A DNA stretch of 64,000 bases from a virus. The notes beneath the pieces were generated by a model, which was not told the DNA's origin, made no database searches, and saw nothing but the letters and a program-made list of their open reading frames with translations. This document shows positions 1-6,364 of this stretch, one piece after another; the first letter of the stretch is position 1; every line of letters begins with the position of its first letter. Made by a program: the position numbers and the translations under genes. The stretch is from positions 1 to 64,000 of the IMG/VR virus record IMGVR_UViG_3300036886_000043. One strand, written 5' to 3'.

Positions 1-50
1 CGCGAAACAACCGAACGGAGCACAGTGGAGAGCTTTTCGATAGGGGCGGT

Positions 51-245
51 ATGAGCGAGGAAGTTAAGTACGTAAATCCCATTCTTATAGTGCTGGGTCT
101 TGCGTTATGCACATGCCCTGCTGCCCATGGACTGGTCTTCTTCCCCCACCCTCATAGGCCAGAGATTGATCCCAGCTTGGCGATCAGCGCCCTCACGCTG
201 CTCGCAGGCTCACTCGCAGTGCTGAGTGTTCGGCGCAAGAAGTAG
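51..245 (+). CDS. Small two-helix membrane protein
   Basis: A 64-residue protein with two hydrophobic stretches (about residues 10-32 and 43-60) and a basic RRKK tail, which predicts two membrane-spanning helices with the C-terminus in the cytoplasm. The ATG follows a purine-rich AGGGGCGG stretch that can act as Shine-Dalgarno. No family was recognised. It could be a holin-like or superinfection-type membrane protein, but nothing in the sequence decides this. Confidence 0.6.
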   Translation: MSEEVKYVNPILIVLGLALCTCPAAHGLVFFPHPHRPEIDPSLAISALTLLAGSLAVLSVRRKK

Positions 246-328
246 CTGGAAGCCAAAACAGCAGTAGCAACCGGCGCACATCATAGTCGTTTTTATGCTA
301 TGATGCCGCTTGACAGGAGGAAATAGTC

Positions 329-943
329 ATGGTTGAGGGACAAAAGAAGAGGCAGATCGGAAAGGGCATGAAAACCAGGGGAACTAAACGAGTTAAGTCG
401 CAGAGGGAGACGAAAGAGATGACAGCGCAATCCACGAATGAGGGACAGCATACACCTGTTCCAGAGGCAGTTTTGGAGCCTCAAGAGGGGAACGAAACCC
501 CCGGTAACCTAGAGCTCGAAAAAGGCGAAAATTCACTCCAAAATTTGGAAAGTTCTGAGGCGATTGTTGCACATGATGAAGGACTCGAAGCGGCCCTAAA
601 TGAGTCGGCGGGCGAGGTAATCGACGCTGAATTTCGCGAAGGCTACGAACCGGAGCAGGCAAAGCTGAACGTCGAAGCTCTTCAAGCGGCTTATGGGAGT
701 ATGAGGTTTCCCGATCCTCCAAGTGAGGCGGCGGTCAACATGGACATCCGTGGAGTCCCGACTAATTTCCATATTGGTCTGCAACCAGACGGCACCACCA
801 AGATCATCGTGACGATCCAGGAGGGCTACTGGGAAGCCGTGCAGCAGTGGGCTGAAGCGGACGGCGTTCCCGTCGAGCGTTGGCTCTCAGACAGGCTTTA
901 CGAGTACATCAGCACCTACGGGGAACCGGCGAAGGGCAGATGA
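329..943 (+). CDS. Acidic hypothetical protein, RHH-like C-terminus
   Basis: A 204-residue protein. The first 30 residues are strongly basic, the middle (about 30-110) is Glu-rich and low in complexity, and the last 65 residues look folded: a beta strand (KIIVTI) followed by two helices (EAVQQWAEADG, PVERWLSDRLYEYI). That order resembles a ribbon-helix-helix DNA-binding fold, but this is only a shape argument. AGGAGG lies 8 nt before the ATG. The stop overlaps the next start as ATGA, so translation is probably coupled to the zinc-ribbon gene. Confidence 0.7.
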   Translation: MVEGQKKRQIGKGMKTRGTKRVKSQRETKEMTAQSTNEGQHTPVPEAVLEPQEGNETPGNLELEKGENSLQNLESSEAIVAHDEGLEAALNESAGEVIDAEFREGYEPEQAKLNVEALQAAYGSMRFPDPPSEAAVNMDIRGVPTNFHIGLQPDGTTKIIVTIQEGYWEAVQQWAEADGVPVERWLSDRLYEYISTYGEPAKGR

Positions 944-1212
944 TCGTCATAATCATTGTCCGGCGGGCAGTCTGCGAGGTCTGTCAGAAGACTTGGGACT
1001 TGGAGTGGGGCGAAGATCCGCCGTCCAAGTGCAAGCTGTGCGGGAGCAAGGACTGGGAAGAGGCACCGGAGATCCGGGACGCCATCTACATCCGCAAGGG
1101 CATCACGAAGAAGAAGCGGCGGCTGAACCCAGGGGCCGCGTCAGGGGCCAGGCAGGAACGCGGGAAGAAGCAGTGGAGAAGGTTCAAAGACAAAGAGGGC
1201 AATCCTGTCTGA
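940..1212 (+). CDS. Small zinc-ribbon protein (family copy 1)
   Basis: A 90-residue protein starting at the ATG inside the ATGA overlap with the upstream gene. A hydrophobic strand leads into CEVCQKTWDLEW and then CKLCGSKDW, giving two CxxC knuckles near residues 12-15 and 30-33, a typical zinc ribbon. The rest is basic (KKKRR, KKQWRR), suggesting nucleic-acid contact. Two further genes, at 1963 and 11035, share the same plan: a strand, Cys-x-x-Cys, a Trp, a Pro, then Cys-x-x-Cys or Cys-only ligands. Function unknown. Confidence 0.75.
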   Translation: MIVIIIVRRAVCEVCQKTWDLEWGEDPPSKCKLCGSKDWEEAPEIRDAIYIRKGITKKKRRLNPGAASGARQERGKKQWRRFKDKEGNPV

Positions 1213-1234
1213 GCGAAAGCCGCAGAGAAGCGGG

Positions 1235-1263
1235 TTGACAGCGGTTCGGAACCATCGTAGGAT
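1235..1263 (+). promoter_or_regulatory. Sigma70-type promoter
   Basis: TTGACA at 1235-1240, a 17-nt spacer and TAGGAT at 1258-1263. It lies just upstream of the 35-residue gene at 1313, and a hairpin terminator follows that gene. The word ATGTAGGCA overlaps the -10 end; the same word occurs three times near 13.2 kb. Confidence 0.7.
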
Positions 1264-1312
1264 GTAGGCATATTGTCCTAGCCCGAAAGAGACTAGGTGA
1301 AGGGGAGCAAAG

Positions 1313-1420
1313 ATGACCGACAACTACCGCACCGAGAAGACCACCGAAAAGCATGACGACGCTCAGGGCGCCGAGCCGGCCAAGGACAGCCGAACCACCG
1401 ACGTAAAAGAGAGCAACTGA
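1313..1420 (+). CDS. 35-residue charged peptide gene
   Basis: A short open frame encoding 35 mostly polar residues rich in Thr, Asp, Glu and Lys, with no hydrophobic segment. It is supported by context: a consensus promoter at 1235-1263, a GGGGAG Shine-Dalgarno a few bases before the ATG, and an intrinsic terminator at 1455-1497. It therefore forms a complete single-gene transcription unit. No family was recognised; a disordered anti-host or regulatory peptide is possible. Confidence 0.6.
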   Translation: MTDNYRTEKTTEKHDDAQGAEPAKDSRTTDVKESN

Positions 1421-1454
1421 TTCCTGGCCGGCAGCGCCGACAGTGAAGTGAAGC

Positions 1455-1497
1455 ACAAGCGGGGGACTTCCAAAAGTGAAGTTCCCCGTTGTGTTTT
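1455..1497 (+). terminator. Intrinsic terminator
   Basis: A 15-16 bp stem (left arm 1455-1470, right arm 1478-1492, some G-T pairs) with a 7-nt loop, followed by a TTTT run. It closes the 1313 transcription unit. Confidence 0.75.
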
Positions 1498-1518
1498 ATG
1501 CCTGATTAGAGCGACAAT
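1489..1518 (+). promoter_or_regulatory. Promoter for a leaderless gene
   Basis: TTGTGT at 1489-1494, an 18-nt spacer and GACAAT at 1513-1518. The ATG at 1525 lies six bases after the -10 box and has no clear Shine-Dalgarno, so transcription would start at or next to the start codon. Confidence 0.5.
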
Positions 1519-1524
1519 GGAGCC

Positions 1525-1923
1525 ATGCAGCCCCTCTTCCCTTACGAAGTCGGCATCATGCGCAACGGCGGATACGTCAACGGCCTCCAAGTGTTCACAC
1601 AGCCAGGAGGACCGGGAACGCCGGTGTCTCCGCAGCCTCCGCGGACAAATCCTCCGAGTAACTGGAAAAACCAAGGCGGAATCCCCGTATACCCCACGGC
1701 GTTCGTAGGTTTGCTCAGTTGGGGATGCGGGCATTGGACGAACACGGCGGAAATTGTGACCGTGGACAACCCATACGACGATTGCCGCGCCGCACTTGTT
1801 TGTTGCCCGTGTTGTTCCTATATACAAGAAATCATTGAGCCCGCTTCGGATTGGTGGGTCGAGTGGTACTCGCTTTTCCCTGTTGGCGTGAAACAAAATG
1901 CTTTTTCTCAAGTCGAAGCCTGA
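1525..1923 (+). CDS. Cys-rich hypothetical protein
   Basis: A 132-residue protein. The first half is Gly/Pro-rich. The second half carries CGHW near residue 68 and CCPCCSYIQ near residue 94, a cluster that could bind zinc, followed by EIIEPASDWW. The start at 1525 was chosen because it sits 6 nt after a -10 element (leaderless arrangement). A downstream ATG at 1558 is an alternative. No confident family assignment. Confidence 0.65.
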   Translation: MQPLFPYEVGIMRNGGYVNGLQVFTQPGGPGTPVSPQPPRTNPPSNWKNQGGIPVYPTAFVGLLSWGCGHWTNTAEIVTVDNPYDDCRAALVCCPCCSYIQEIIEPASDWWVEWYSLFPVGVKQNAFSQVEA

Positions 1924-1925
1924 TG

Positions 1926-1931
1926 TATACT
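1926..1931 (+). promoter_or_regulatory. Probable -10 element
   Basis: TATACT with only a weak -35 (TTTTCT, 17 nt upstream). An ATG at 1939 lies 7 nt downstream and is in frame with the zinc-ribbon gene, so a leaderless longer start is possible. Confidence 0.4.
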
Positions 1932-1962
1932 TAAGGGGATGCTTGGGCGAAGAGGAAGCTCA

Positions 1963-2232
1963 ATGATAAGAGTTAAGGCGGTATGGCAATGCGATAGGTG
2001 TTCACTGCAATGGATCGCCGACACCCCGCCTGATACCTGCCCAAAATGCGTCCGACACTTCAGTGGCCCAGTCACAATCCGGCTTGCCGGCCGCGATATA
2101 GAAATCTCGTCCGTTCGCCTTTACGGCGACAATCCATTGAAGAAAGCCGCAACCGGCCTTGATTCCCTACGTCTTGGGATACGCTGCCCGCATAATTGGA
2201 TTGCCCCGCATCTTTGCCCAGAGTGCGGATAA
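1963..2232 (+). CDS. Small zinc-ribbon protein (family copy 2)
   Basis: An 89-residue protein from the ATG at 1963, which has GAGGAAG upstream and matches the starts of its relatives. An in-frame ATG at 1939 would add eight residues. It reads IRVKAVWQCDRCSLQW, then CPKC near residue 26, and ends in CPHNWIAPHLCPECG, so there are three Cys-x-x-Cys or Cys/His knuckles. It belongs with the genes at 940 and 11035. Probably nucleic-acid or protein binding; role unknown. Confidence 0.75.
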   Translation: MIRVKAVWQCDRCSLQWIADTPPDTCPKCVRHFSGPVTIRLAGRDIEISSVRLYGDNPLKKAATGLDSLRLGIRCPHNWIAPHLCPECG

Positions 2233-2255
2233 TCATTAGTGCAACAATAGGCCCC

Positions 2256-2284
2256 TTGACACAGCCCACTTCTCCCCCTATAGT
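2256..2284 (+). promoter_or_regulatory. Sigma70-type promoter
   Basis: TTGACA at 2256-2261, 17-nt spacer, TATAGT at 2279-2284. It drives the gene starting at 2342, which has a good AGGAGG site. Confidence 0.8.
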
Positions 2285-2341
2285 GAGTTTGCATGGAGAT
2301 ATGCAGGCAGTATTCCCAATGCAACTAAAAGGAGGGTACAC

Positions 2342-2548
2342 GTGAAGGTTGAAATTGTAGGGGACAATTTGGTGGTGACGGCGCCGATCAGCAAGGCGCT
2401 GTCGAGCAGTGGCAAAAGTTTTCTACTGGTAACGTCCAGCGGCAACATCACAACCGACTGCACTTTTGAGGGGCAGAAGGTGGTTGTAGGATTAAACGCC
2501 TACGTGCCCAATCCGAACTACGTGGCGCCGGTAAAGGCCAAGAAGTAA
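2342..2548 (+). CDS. 68-residue hypothetical protein
   Basis: Starts at a GTG preceded by AAAAGGAGGG, an excellent Shine-Dalgarno. The product is mostly alternating polar/hydrophobic residues that predict a small beta-rich domain, with a basic KAKK end. It is transcribed from the strong promoter at 2256. Immediately downstream is a long RNA hairpin element (2553-2662) and then the ParB-like gene. No family was recognised. Confidence 0.75.
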   Translation: MKVEIVGDNLVVTAPISKALSSSGKSFLLVTSSGNITTDCTFEGQKVVVGLNAYVPNPNYVAPVKAKK

Positions 2549-2552
2549 GACT

Positions 2553-2662
2553 GGCAGGCTCGTCCTGCCCAAGCCGCTACAGTTCCTCACCAACCGAGAG
2601 GCTGATGGAACATTCGCATAGCAGAACAAAGCCGTCGAACCTCAAGTAGCGGCTTGGGCAGG
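2553..2662 (+). ncRNA. Structured RNA element, copy 1 (leader of ParB-like gene)
   Basis: A 17-bp perfect stem pairs 2564-2580 with 2646-2662 around a 65-nt loop. The left arm can instead form a 6-bp hairpin with 2553-2558 (GGCAGG/CCTGCC), so two mutually exclusive folds exist, as in attenuators and riboswitch-like leaders. A homologous element lies at 4302-4390. Within the big stem, three base pairs differ between the copies by compensatory changes (C-G to G-C, C-G to T-A, A-T to G-C), which supports selection for RNA pairing. The loop of both copies carries a similar GAGGCT-N-GT/AT-GGA stretch. Function unknown; cis-regulation of the downstream gene is the simplest idea. Confidence 0.6.
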
Positions 2663-2669
2663 GCAAGAA

Positions 2670-2684
2670 TTCCAAAATTTGGAA
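2670..2684 (+). repeat. 7-1-7 palindrome (junction repeat)
   Basis: TTCCAAAATTTGGAA, perfect arms around one base, in the gap between the RNA element and the ParB-like gene. Confidence 0.85.
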
Positions 2685-2709
2685 AAACAGGAAAGGGAGG
2701 GAACAAGAA

Positions 2710-3570
2710 ATGGCAGACCGTTTTCAGAGTGTAGGGGAAGGGAAGATCGAGGGCCGGAAGCTCGACCCGCGTACCATCATCATCCGCAAGGATTTCAACT
2801 ACCGCGACCTCTCCAGTGAGGCGACTCAGAAGCATATCGCATGGCTGAAGGAGTCGATCAAGGCCGAGGGTGTCGAGATACCCGTCAGGGTCCAATTCAT
2901 CAGCGGCAAGGTGTATCTGGTCGATGGCCAGTGCCGCGTGGAAGCCTGCAAACAACTCTTCAAAGAAGGCGAGAAGGTGCCGTACAAAGGCGGCGGCTTT
3001 GGACCTCCGCTGGTGCCGGCGCTGGCAGTGGCTGGCGATGAGGCCGACATGCTGGCGGCTTCGATGGTGGCGAACGGATCTCTGCCTCCGACGAAGATTG
3101 AGTTTGGGGTAGCGGCTGACCGGCTGCTGAAGCTGGGCTGGACGGTGGAGAAGGTCGCTCTCTACATTCCGTCGCACGTGGGCGTGAAGGGCTTCAAGGC
3201 GGCCCGGTACGTCAAAGAGGCTGTGGAGCTTCACCATGCACCGATCAGCGTCAAAAAGGCGGTACAGGAAGGCAAGGATGGGGTGAAATTGAGCGCATCC
3301 GCTGCCTTGAAGATCGCCAGGGAGAACCCGCTGGACCCGGAACCCGCAATTCAGGCCGAGGTTGACAAGGCCAAAGCCGCAGGGAAGACGGAAGCGAAGA
3401 GGCCGAAGGGCGCCGGCGAAGCAACGAAGGCCAAGGAAGCAACCAAGGCGCAGATCGACAAGTGGCTTGAGAAAGCCGATGCGTTGGCGGAGATTGCCCT
3501 TGACCTGACGCTGGGCCGGGATGAAGTGGTGTCTGCCGCGGATTCCTACGTCAGAAGCCGGGGGCGTTGA
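2710..3570 (+). CDS. ParB-like nuclease/partition-fold protein
   Basis: A 286-residue protein. Residues about 20-110 follow the ParB N-terminal pattern: IRKDFNYRDLS, a helix with IAWLKESIKAEGVEIPVRV, then VYLVDGQCRVEAC, the equivalent of the conserved G-x-R-R box. Residues 110-210 are helical and may form the KorB-like HTH region (TVEKVALYIPSHVGVKG). The C-terminus is Lys/Ala/Glu-rich and then helical. No ParA partner is visible. In phages such proteins act as DNA-binding or CTP-switch factors, regulators or nucleases; which applies here cannot be told. The ATG is preceded by AAGGGAGGG. A structured RNA and a 7-1-7 palindrome lie just upstream. Confidence 0.8.
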   Translation: MADRFQSVGEGKIEGRKLDPRTIIIRKDFNYRDLSSEATQKHIAWLKESIKAEGVEIPVRVQFISGKVYLVDGQCRVEACKQLFKEGEKVPYKGGGFGPPLVPALAVAGDEADMLAASMVANGSLPPTKIEFGVAADRLLKLGWTVEKVALYIPSHVGVKGFKAARYVKEAVELHHAPISVKKAVQEGKDGVKLSASAALKIARENPLDPEPAIQAEVDKAKAAGKTEAKRPKGAGEATKAKEATKAQIDKWLEKADALAEIALDLTLGRDEVVSAADSYVRSRGR

Positions 3571-3595
3571 CTTGCGCCAGTCTGGGGTTAGAGTA

Positions 3596-3655
3596 ATGAG
3601 GTGGTTGATGCGGCTGTCTTTTGTGGCAGCGATTCTTTGGGGGTTAACCAGGTAG
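3596..3655 (+). CDS. 19-residue hydrophobic micro-ORF
   Basis: MRWLMRLSFVAAILWGLTR: a positively charged start followed by one short hydrophobic stretch, like a tiny membrane peptide. It fills the gap between the ParB-like gene and the next junction palindrome. Its Shine-Dalgarno is weak, so translation is doubtful. Confidence 0.25.
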   Translation: MRWLMRLSFVAAILWGLTR

Positions 3656-3659
3656 GATT

Positions 3660-3674
3660 TTCCAAAGTTTGGAG
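3660..3674 (+). repeat. 7-1-7 palindrome (junction repeat)
   Basis: TTCCAAAGTTTGGAG with central G. The GGAG of the right arm lies a few bases before the ATG at 3680 and can serve as its Shine-Dalgarno. Confidence 0.8.
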
Positions 3675-3679
3675 TCTTT

Positions 3680-3940
3680 ATGGAATGTCCAGTTTGCAAC
3701 GGGGATCAGTTTCTCAAGCGGCAGGTAGATGTAAGCGAAGTCTACGGCAAGCCGACCAATGCAACGGTTACGAGGATATGCCCGAACTGTTTGGGCAGCG
3801 GGGAAGGGGAATTGCCGCTATCTGGAAAAGATTTGGCGGCAGGAGGGGGTATTGGGGATGGAGAGCGACAGAATTTGTCGGGAGGAGTTCCAATCGGCAG
3901 TGGGGAACGTGATGGCGGAACTGTACAACACCCACGATGA
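3680..3940 (+). CDS. DnaJ-type zinc-finger-like protein
   Basis: An 86-residue protein beginning MECPVCNGDQF and containing CPNCLGSGEGE near residue 34. CxxCxG repeats with following glycines are the hallmark of DnaJ-type zinc knuckles. The rest is Gly-rich. Its last 80 bases overlap the next gene in another frame; residues past about 58 are compositionally poor. Probably a small zinc-binding adaptor. The junction palindrome supplies the ribosome site. Confidence 0.65.
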   Translation: MECPVCNGDQFLKRQVDVSEVYGKPTNATVTRICPNCLGSGEGELPLSGKDLAAGGGIGDGERQNLSGGVPIGSGERDGGTVQHPR

Positions 3941-4067
3941 GTTTCGGCATGACCGTATCAGCCGAGACGCTTATGTGCAACGAGTAGCAACGCTGAGGCA
4001 GGTTGGGCAGCGGTTTCAAACGGAGTTCAGGCAGGGGCACCGCATCATGGCGGCGCCGACGAGGTAA
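3858..4067 (+). CDS. 69-residue helical hypothetical protein
   Basis: Starts at an ATG with AGGAGGGGG about 9 nt upstream, inside the 3' end of the previous gene. The product is Arg/Glu/Gln-rich and predicted almost fully alpha-helical, with no Cys or membrane segment. It ends IMAAPTR. Out-of-frame overlap with a translated upstream gene suggests translational coupling. Function unknown. Confidence 0.6.
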   Translation: MESDRICREEFQSAVGNVMAELYNTHDEFRHDRISRDAYVQRVATLRQVGQRFQTEFRQGHRIMAAPTR

Positions 4068-4091
4068 CCGGCCGCACTGGAGGAAAGCACG

Positions 4092-4295
4092 ATGGCAAGG
4101 TACAAGAAAGCAGTACAGTCTAAGGGCGATTACGTCCTTGATTATGTCGAATCGTTTCGCGGCATCCGCCCCTGTCTTTTCATCGGAAGGGGACGTGTGG
4201 CGGGCAACACCAGCTCCATTCCCAGCGGCCTTCACTCAACCCCACGTAAAGCATGGGAAGCCGCTGCGATGGCATTGAAGCTGAAGGCAGTCTAA
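4092..4295 (+). CDS. 67-residue hypothetical protein
   Basis: Preceded by GGAGGAAA. A small basic protein (MARYKKAV start, LKLKAV end) with a central strand-rich segment CLFIGRGRVAG and a helix containing KAWEAAAMALKL. The pattern resembles small phage AP2-like or dsRNA-binding modules but is too short to assign. The second structured RNA element begins seven bases after its stop. Confidence 0.65.
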   Translation: MARYKKAVQSKGDYVLDYVESFRGIRPCLFIGRGRVAGNTSSIPSGLHSTPRKAWEAAAMALKLKAV

Positions 4296-4301
4296 CCCCG
4301 A

Positions 4302-4390
4302 CAGGCTTGCCCTGCCCAGGCTGCTAGACGCTGAGGCTTGTAGGAGGTGGCCGAAATGTCAACCGATTGCTTTCCTAGCAGCCTGGGGAG
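4302..4390 (+). ncRNA. Structured RNA element, copy 2
   Basis: Homologue of the element at 2553-2662. The main stem pairs 4315-4327 with 4375-4387 (13 bp, then one mismatch and two more pairs) around a 47-nt loop. The alternative small hairpin is CAGG (4302-4305) with CCTG (4311-4314). Compared with copy 1, three stem pairs have changed on both strands so that pairing is kept. The loop holds AGGAGGT followed by an ATG at 4356 in frame with the next gene, so the hairpin could gate an alternative translation start. Confidence 0.6.
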
Positions 4391-4415
4391 CGCAAGATGC
4401 TCTAATGGAGGGATT

Positions 4416-4778
4416 ATGGCACTGATGATTCACGATACGACGGGCACTCAAACGGACTCGGTAGCTCCTTTGAGCCGGAAGAAGCTCAAGCAGTTGATGC
4501 GGAAGAATCCCAATTTGACGGCGGTTACTTTTCAGGAGAGATTCGGACGCCGCATCGGGCTCGGTTTCTTCTCCAGGCTGAACAAGAAGCGGCAGGAGAG
4601 GGCCAACAAGCGCCGGCTGCACGCCAAGCGGTCCTTGCCGGATGGCACGGCTTTCCAGTTGCTTCCGACCGTCGCGGATCTCGAAGTGATGAAGCCGACG
4701 ATCTTCGAGCGTATAGGCTCGATGTTCAAGAACCTTCGCCGGCGTGCGGAGCGCGAGAGCGCAAGGAAGGGAGCCTGA
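4416..4778 (+). CDS. Basic hypothetical protein
   Basis: 120 residues from the ATG at 4416, which has GGAGGG close upstream. An in-frame ATG at 4356, with a better-spaced AGGAGGT, would add 20 residues translated through the RNA hairpin. The protein is strongly basic (RKKLKQLMRKN, RLNKKRQERANKRRLHAKR, NLRRRAERESARKG), suggesting nucleic-acid or ribosome contact. No family was recognised. The next gene starts two bases after its stop. Confidence 0.65.
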   Translation: MALMIHDTTGTQTDSVAPLSRKKLKQLMRKNPNLTAVTFQERFGRRIGLGFFSRLNKKRQERANKRRLHAKRSLPDGTAFQLLPTVADLEVMKPTIFERIGSMFKNLRRRAERESARKGA

Positions 4779-4779
4779 C

Positions 4780-5094
4780 TTGTTCAATTATTTGGCGACT
4801 TTGCGATTGAACAACGGGGCTTTGATGGTTGGCCCCAAGCGGCGCGTGGTCTTCGCTAACGGGGTCCACTCAAAGGATTACCGCAGCAACGGCGGGTCAG
4901 CCACGCGGTATGAGGTCAAGAGGGCTTTGGCTCCTCTGTCCGGGTACTGGTCGAAGCCGAGCGAGGCCGATCATGTACCGGGAGCTCCAGTCCAAAAGGA
5001 TGTGCCGGTGATGTCTTTTTACGAGTTCCGGCTGAAGGCGAAGCGTCTTTTGACGGACGCGGGGCTGCTGCGGCCTACGCCGGCCGAGGATTAA
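4780..5094 (+). CDS. Hypothetical protein, TTG start
   Basis: 104 residues, with a TTG start chosen because AAGGAAGGGAG lies 6 nt upstream and the previous stop is one base away. There is a strand-rich N-terminal half (ALMVGPKRRVVFANGVHSKDY) and a helical C-terminus (SFYEFRLKAKRLLTDAGLL). A strong terminator follows, so this is the last gene of the unit that begins near 2.3 kb. Function unknown. Confidence 0.6.
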   Translation: MFNYLATLRLNNGALMVGPKRRVVFANGVHSKDYRSNGGSATRYEVKRALAPLSGYWSKPSEADHVPGAPVQKDVPVMSFYEFRLKAKRLLTDAGLLRPTPAED

Positions 5095-5111
5095 GTGCAA
5101 CCCTTTTGAGC

Positions 5112-5144
5112 GAGGCCCTGCTGAGTGCGGGGCTTCTTTTTCTC
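5112..5144 (+). terminator. Intrinsic terminator
   Basis: A 10-bp stem (5112-5121 with 5127-5136, two G-T pairs), 5-nt TGAGT loop, followed by a T-rich run. It ends the upstream operon. Confidence 0.85.
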
Positions 5145-5178
5145 TGGAATAGTGAAACAATAGAGGTACGGAGGTAGT

Positions 5179-5532
5179 ATGTCGATCAAGCTAAATTCCA
5201 TCGTTTGCGATGTGTGCGGCATTGAGAAGAAATCAGTTAATCATTGGTGGTGGCTTCATCTGGAAGGCAGGAAGTTTGTCTCCGGTTCGTTGAAGAATCA
5301 GAGGGTGCCGCGTGAGGAAGACCACCACGCCTGCGGCTCGGATCATGCGGGGACTCTCTACCAGCGGTTTATGGCAAACGGCAATCTTGACAAAGAGATG
5401 CACGAGCGCCGGATTCCTGAGCCGGTGGGTTTGACTGAAGCTGGCGCATTGGGGAAGGAGCCGGCGGTCGAAGAATTACACGAGGAGGATGAGCAAACCG
5501 CAACCGAGGGGCTGGAAAAGAACATCCAGTAG
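5179..5532 (+). CDS. Zinc-finger-like hypothetical protein
   Basis: A 117-residue protein with CDVCGIEK near residue 10, then HWWWLHL and HHACGSDH near residue 49, giving a Cys/His set that could hold one zinc. The C-terminal 50 residues are acidic and low in complexity. The GGAGG Shine-Dalgarno lies 6 nt before the ATG. The arrangement, CxxC first and C-x-x-H-like ligands later, occurs in many small phage proteins of unknown role. Confidence 0.7.
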   Translation: MSIKLNSIVCDVCGIEKKSVNHWWWLHLEGRKFVSGSLKNQRVPREEDHHACGSDHAGTLYQRFMANGNLDKEMHERRIPEPVGLTEAGALGKEPAVEELHEEDEQTATEGLEKNIQ

Positions 5533-5537
5533 GGGTC

Positions 5538-5567
5538 TTGCTTTCTCGTTACAAGCTGCAACAATAG
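5538..5567 (+). promoter_or_regulatory. Possible promoter
   Basis: TTGCTT, 18-nt spacer, CAATAG. Similar AACAATAG words occur near 2243 and 5156, also before genes, so the motif may be a phage-specific -10. The match to consensus is weak. Confidence 0.3.
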
Positions 5568-5583
5568 AGGTATGGAGGGCGGT

Positions 5584-5814
5584 ATGACTTCTTTGGGGAA
5601 GAGGAAGACCCGTCTGATTTTTACTACCTGCGACACCGTGCGAGAGCGCGGCAAGTTGCGCGAGGTTGTGATCGAAGCACAGACGCATTATGCGGTTGTG
5701 CGACTGGCCGGGATGAGAAAGCGTTTCCCAATCAGCTATGCAACCATCTACCAAACAGCGGCGAAAATTGCCGCAGAGCGGTTGAGAGCTGAGAAGAAAG
5801 CAAAGCGGAAATAG
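5584..5814 (+). CDS. 76-residue basic hypothetical protein
   Basis: Starts at the ATG with GGAGGG upstream. It has a beta-rich first half (RKTRLIFTTCDTVRERGKLREVVIEAQTHYAVVRLAGMRKRFPISYATIYQ begins the run) followed by a basic helix ending KKAKRK. The fold suggests a compact domain, possibly nucleic-acid binding. It is preceded by its own weak promoter and followed by another promoter, so it may be a one-gene unit. No family name can be given. Confidence 0.7.
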   Translation: MTSLGKRKTRLIFTTCDTVRERGKLREVVIEAQTHYAVVRLAGMRKRFPISYATIYQTAAKIAAERLRAEKKAKRK

Positions 5815-5829
5815 TTGGAGGCTGGGGTC

Positions 5830-5858
5830 TTGTAAAAGGCTCTGGCCTTCTCTATTGT
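5830..5858 (+). promoter_or_regulatory. Sigma70-type promoter
   Basis: TTGTAA at 5830-5835, 17-nt spacer, TATTGT at 5853-5858. The ATG of the next gene is 7 nt downstream. Confidence 0.6.
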
Positions 5859-5865
5859 GGGGAGC

Positions 5866-6309
5866 ATGAGAAACCGGCGCAGGACAATCGAATCTCTGAA
5901 GCGGCTTGCGGAGCGGCCTGGAACCAAGGCCGAAGGGGAGACTGCACGACGGCTGCTTGAGCAGATGGGTGTGAAGCCGAAGCGCAGTTTCCCAGTGGTA
6001 CAGTTCAATCCCAGCACGTTCCCGCTAGGGACGCGCATCTTTTACTGCTACTGGTGCTACCCCAACGATGCCGGCACTGTCCGAAAGCTACCGCCGCGCT
6101 GGATTCAAGGTAAGTGGTGGGTTCACATCAAGTTCGACAGGTTAAAGCAGCCGCGATGGGTTCCGGTGACGAGTGCGAAGGGATGCCATATTGCGACCGA
6201 GCCGTTTACTGGCGAATTTGCCCGCTGGATGGAATTGACATGGACTGAGGACTTGGAAGATCACGATGCCCAAATGGAAGAATTAAGGCGGGCATGTACG
6301 GGGCATTGA
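5866..6309 (+). CDS. Hypothetical protein, DUF2786-like N-terminus
   Basis: 147 residues. The N-terminal stretch, a basic helix with SLKRLAERPGTKAEGE followed by ARRLLEQMG, resembles the short helical DUF2786 motif common in phage and bacterial hypotheticals. The middle is aromatic-rich with a CYWCY motif, and the C-terminus is acidic. The ATG lies 7 nt after the promoter's -10 box and GGGGAG is squeezed in between, so translation may be leaderless or nearly so. Function unknown. Confidence 0.65.
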   Translation: MRNRRRTIESLKRLAERPGTKAEGETARRLLEQMGVKPKRSFPVVQFNPSTFPLGTRIFYCYWCYPNDAGTVRKLPPRWIQGKWWVHIKFDRLKQPRWVPVTSAKGCHIATEPFTGEFARWMELTWTEDLEDHDAQMEELRRACTGH

Positions 6310-6334
6310 CAATCTGCAACGATGCGTCATTATG
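6306..6334 (+). promoter_or_regulatory. Sigma70-type promoter
   Basis: TTGACA at 6306-6311, 17-nt spacer, ATTATG (or CATTAT one base earlier). A similar arrangement with CATTAT lies at 9512-9540. Confidence 0.55.
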
Positions 6335-6364
6335 GGGGAGTCGGCAACTAGCCGAGGAGGAAAT

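Noticed and set aside
2587-3699. A 370-codon open frame on the minus strand across the ParB-like gene
   Set aside because: It is antisense to a gene with clear ParB motifs, is Arg/Leu/His-rich, and has no ribosome site or family pattern.
3680-4067. Frameshift linking the DnaJ-type zinc protein and the helical protein
   Set aside because: The second gene has its own strong ribosome site and ATG, so an overlap of two genes is simpler than a frameshift.
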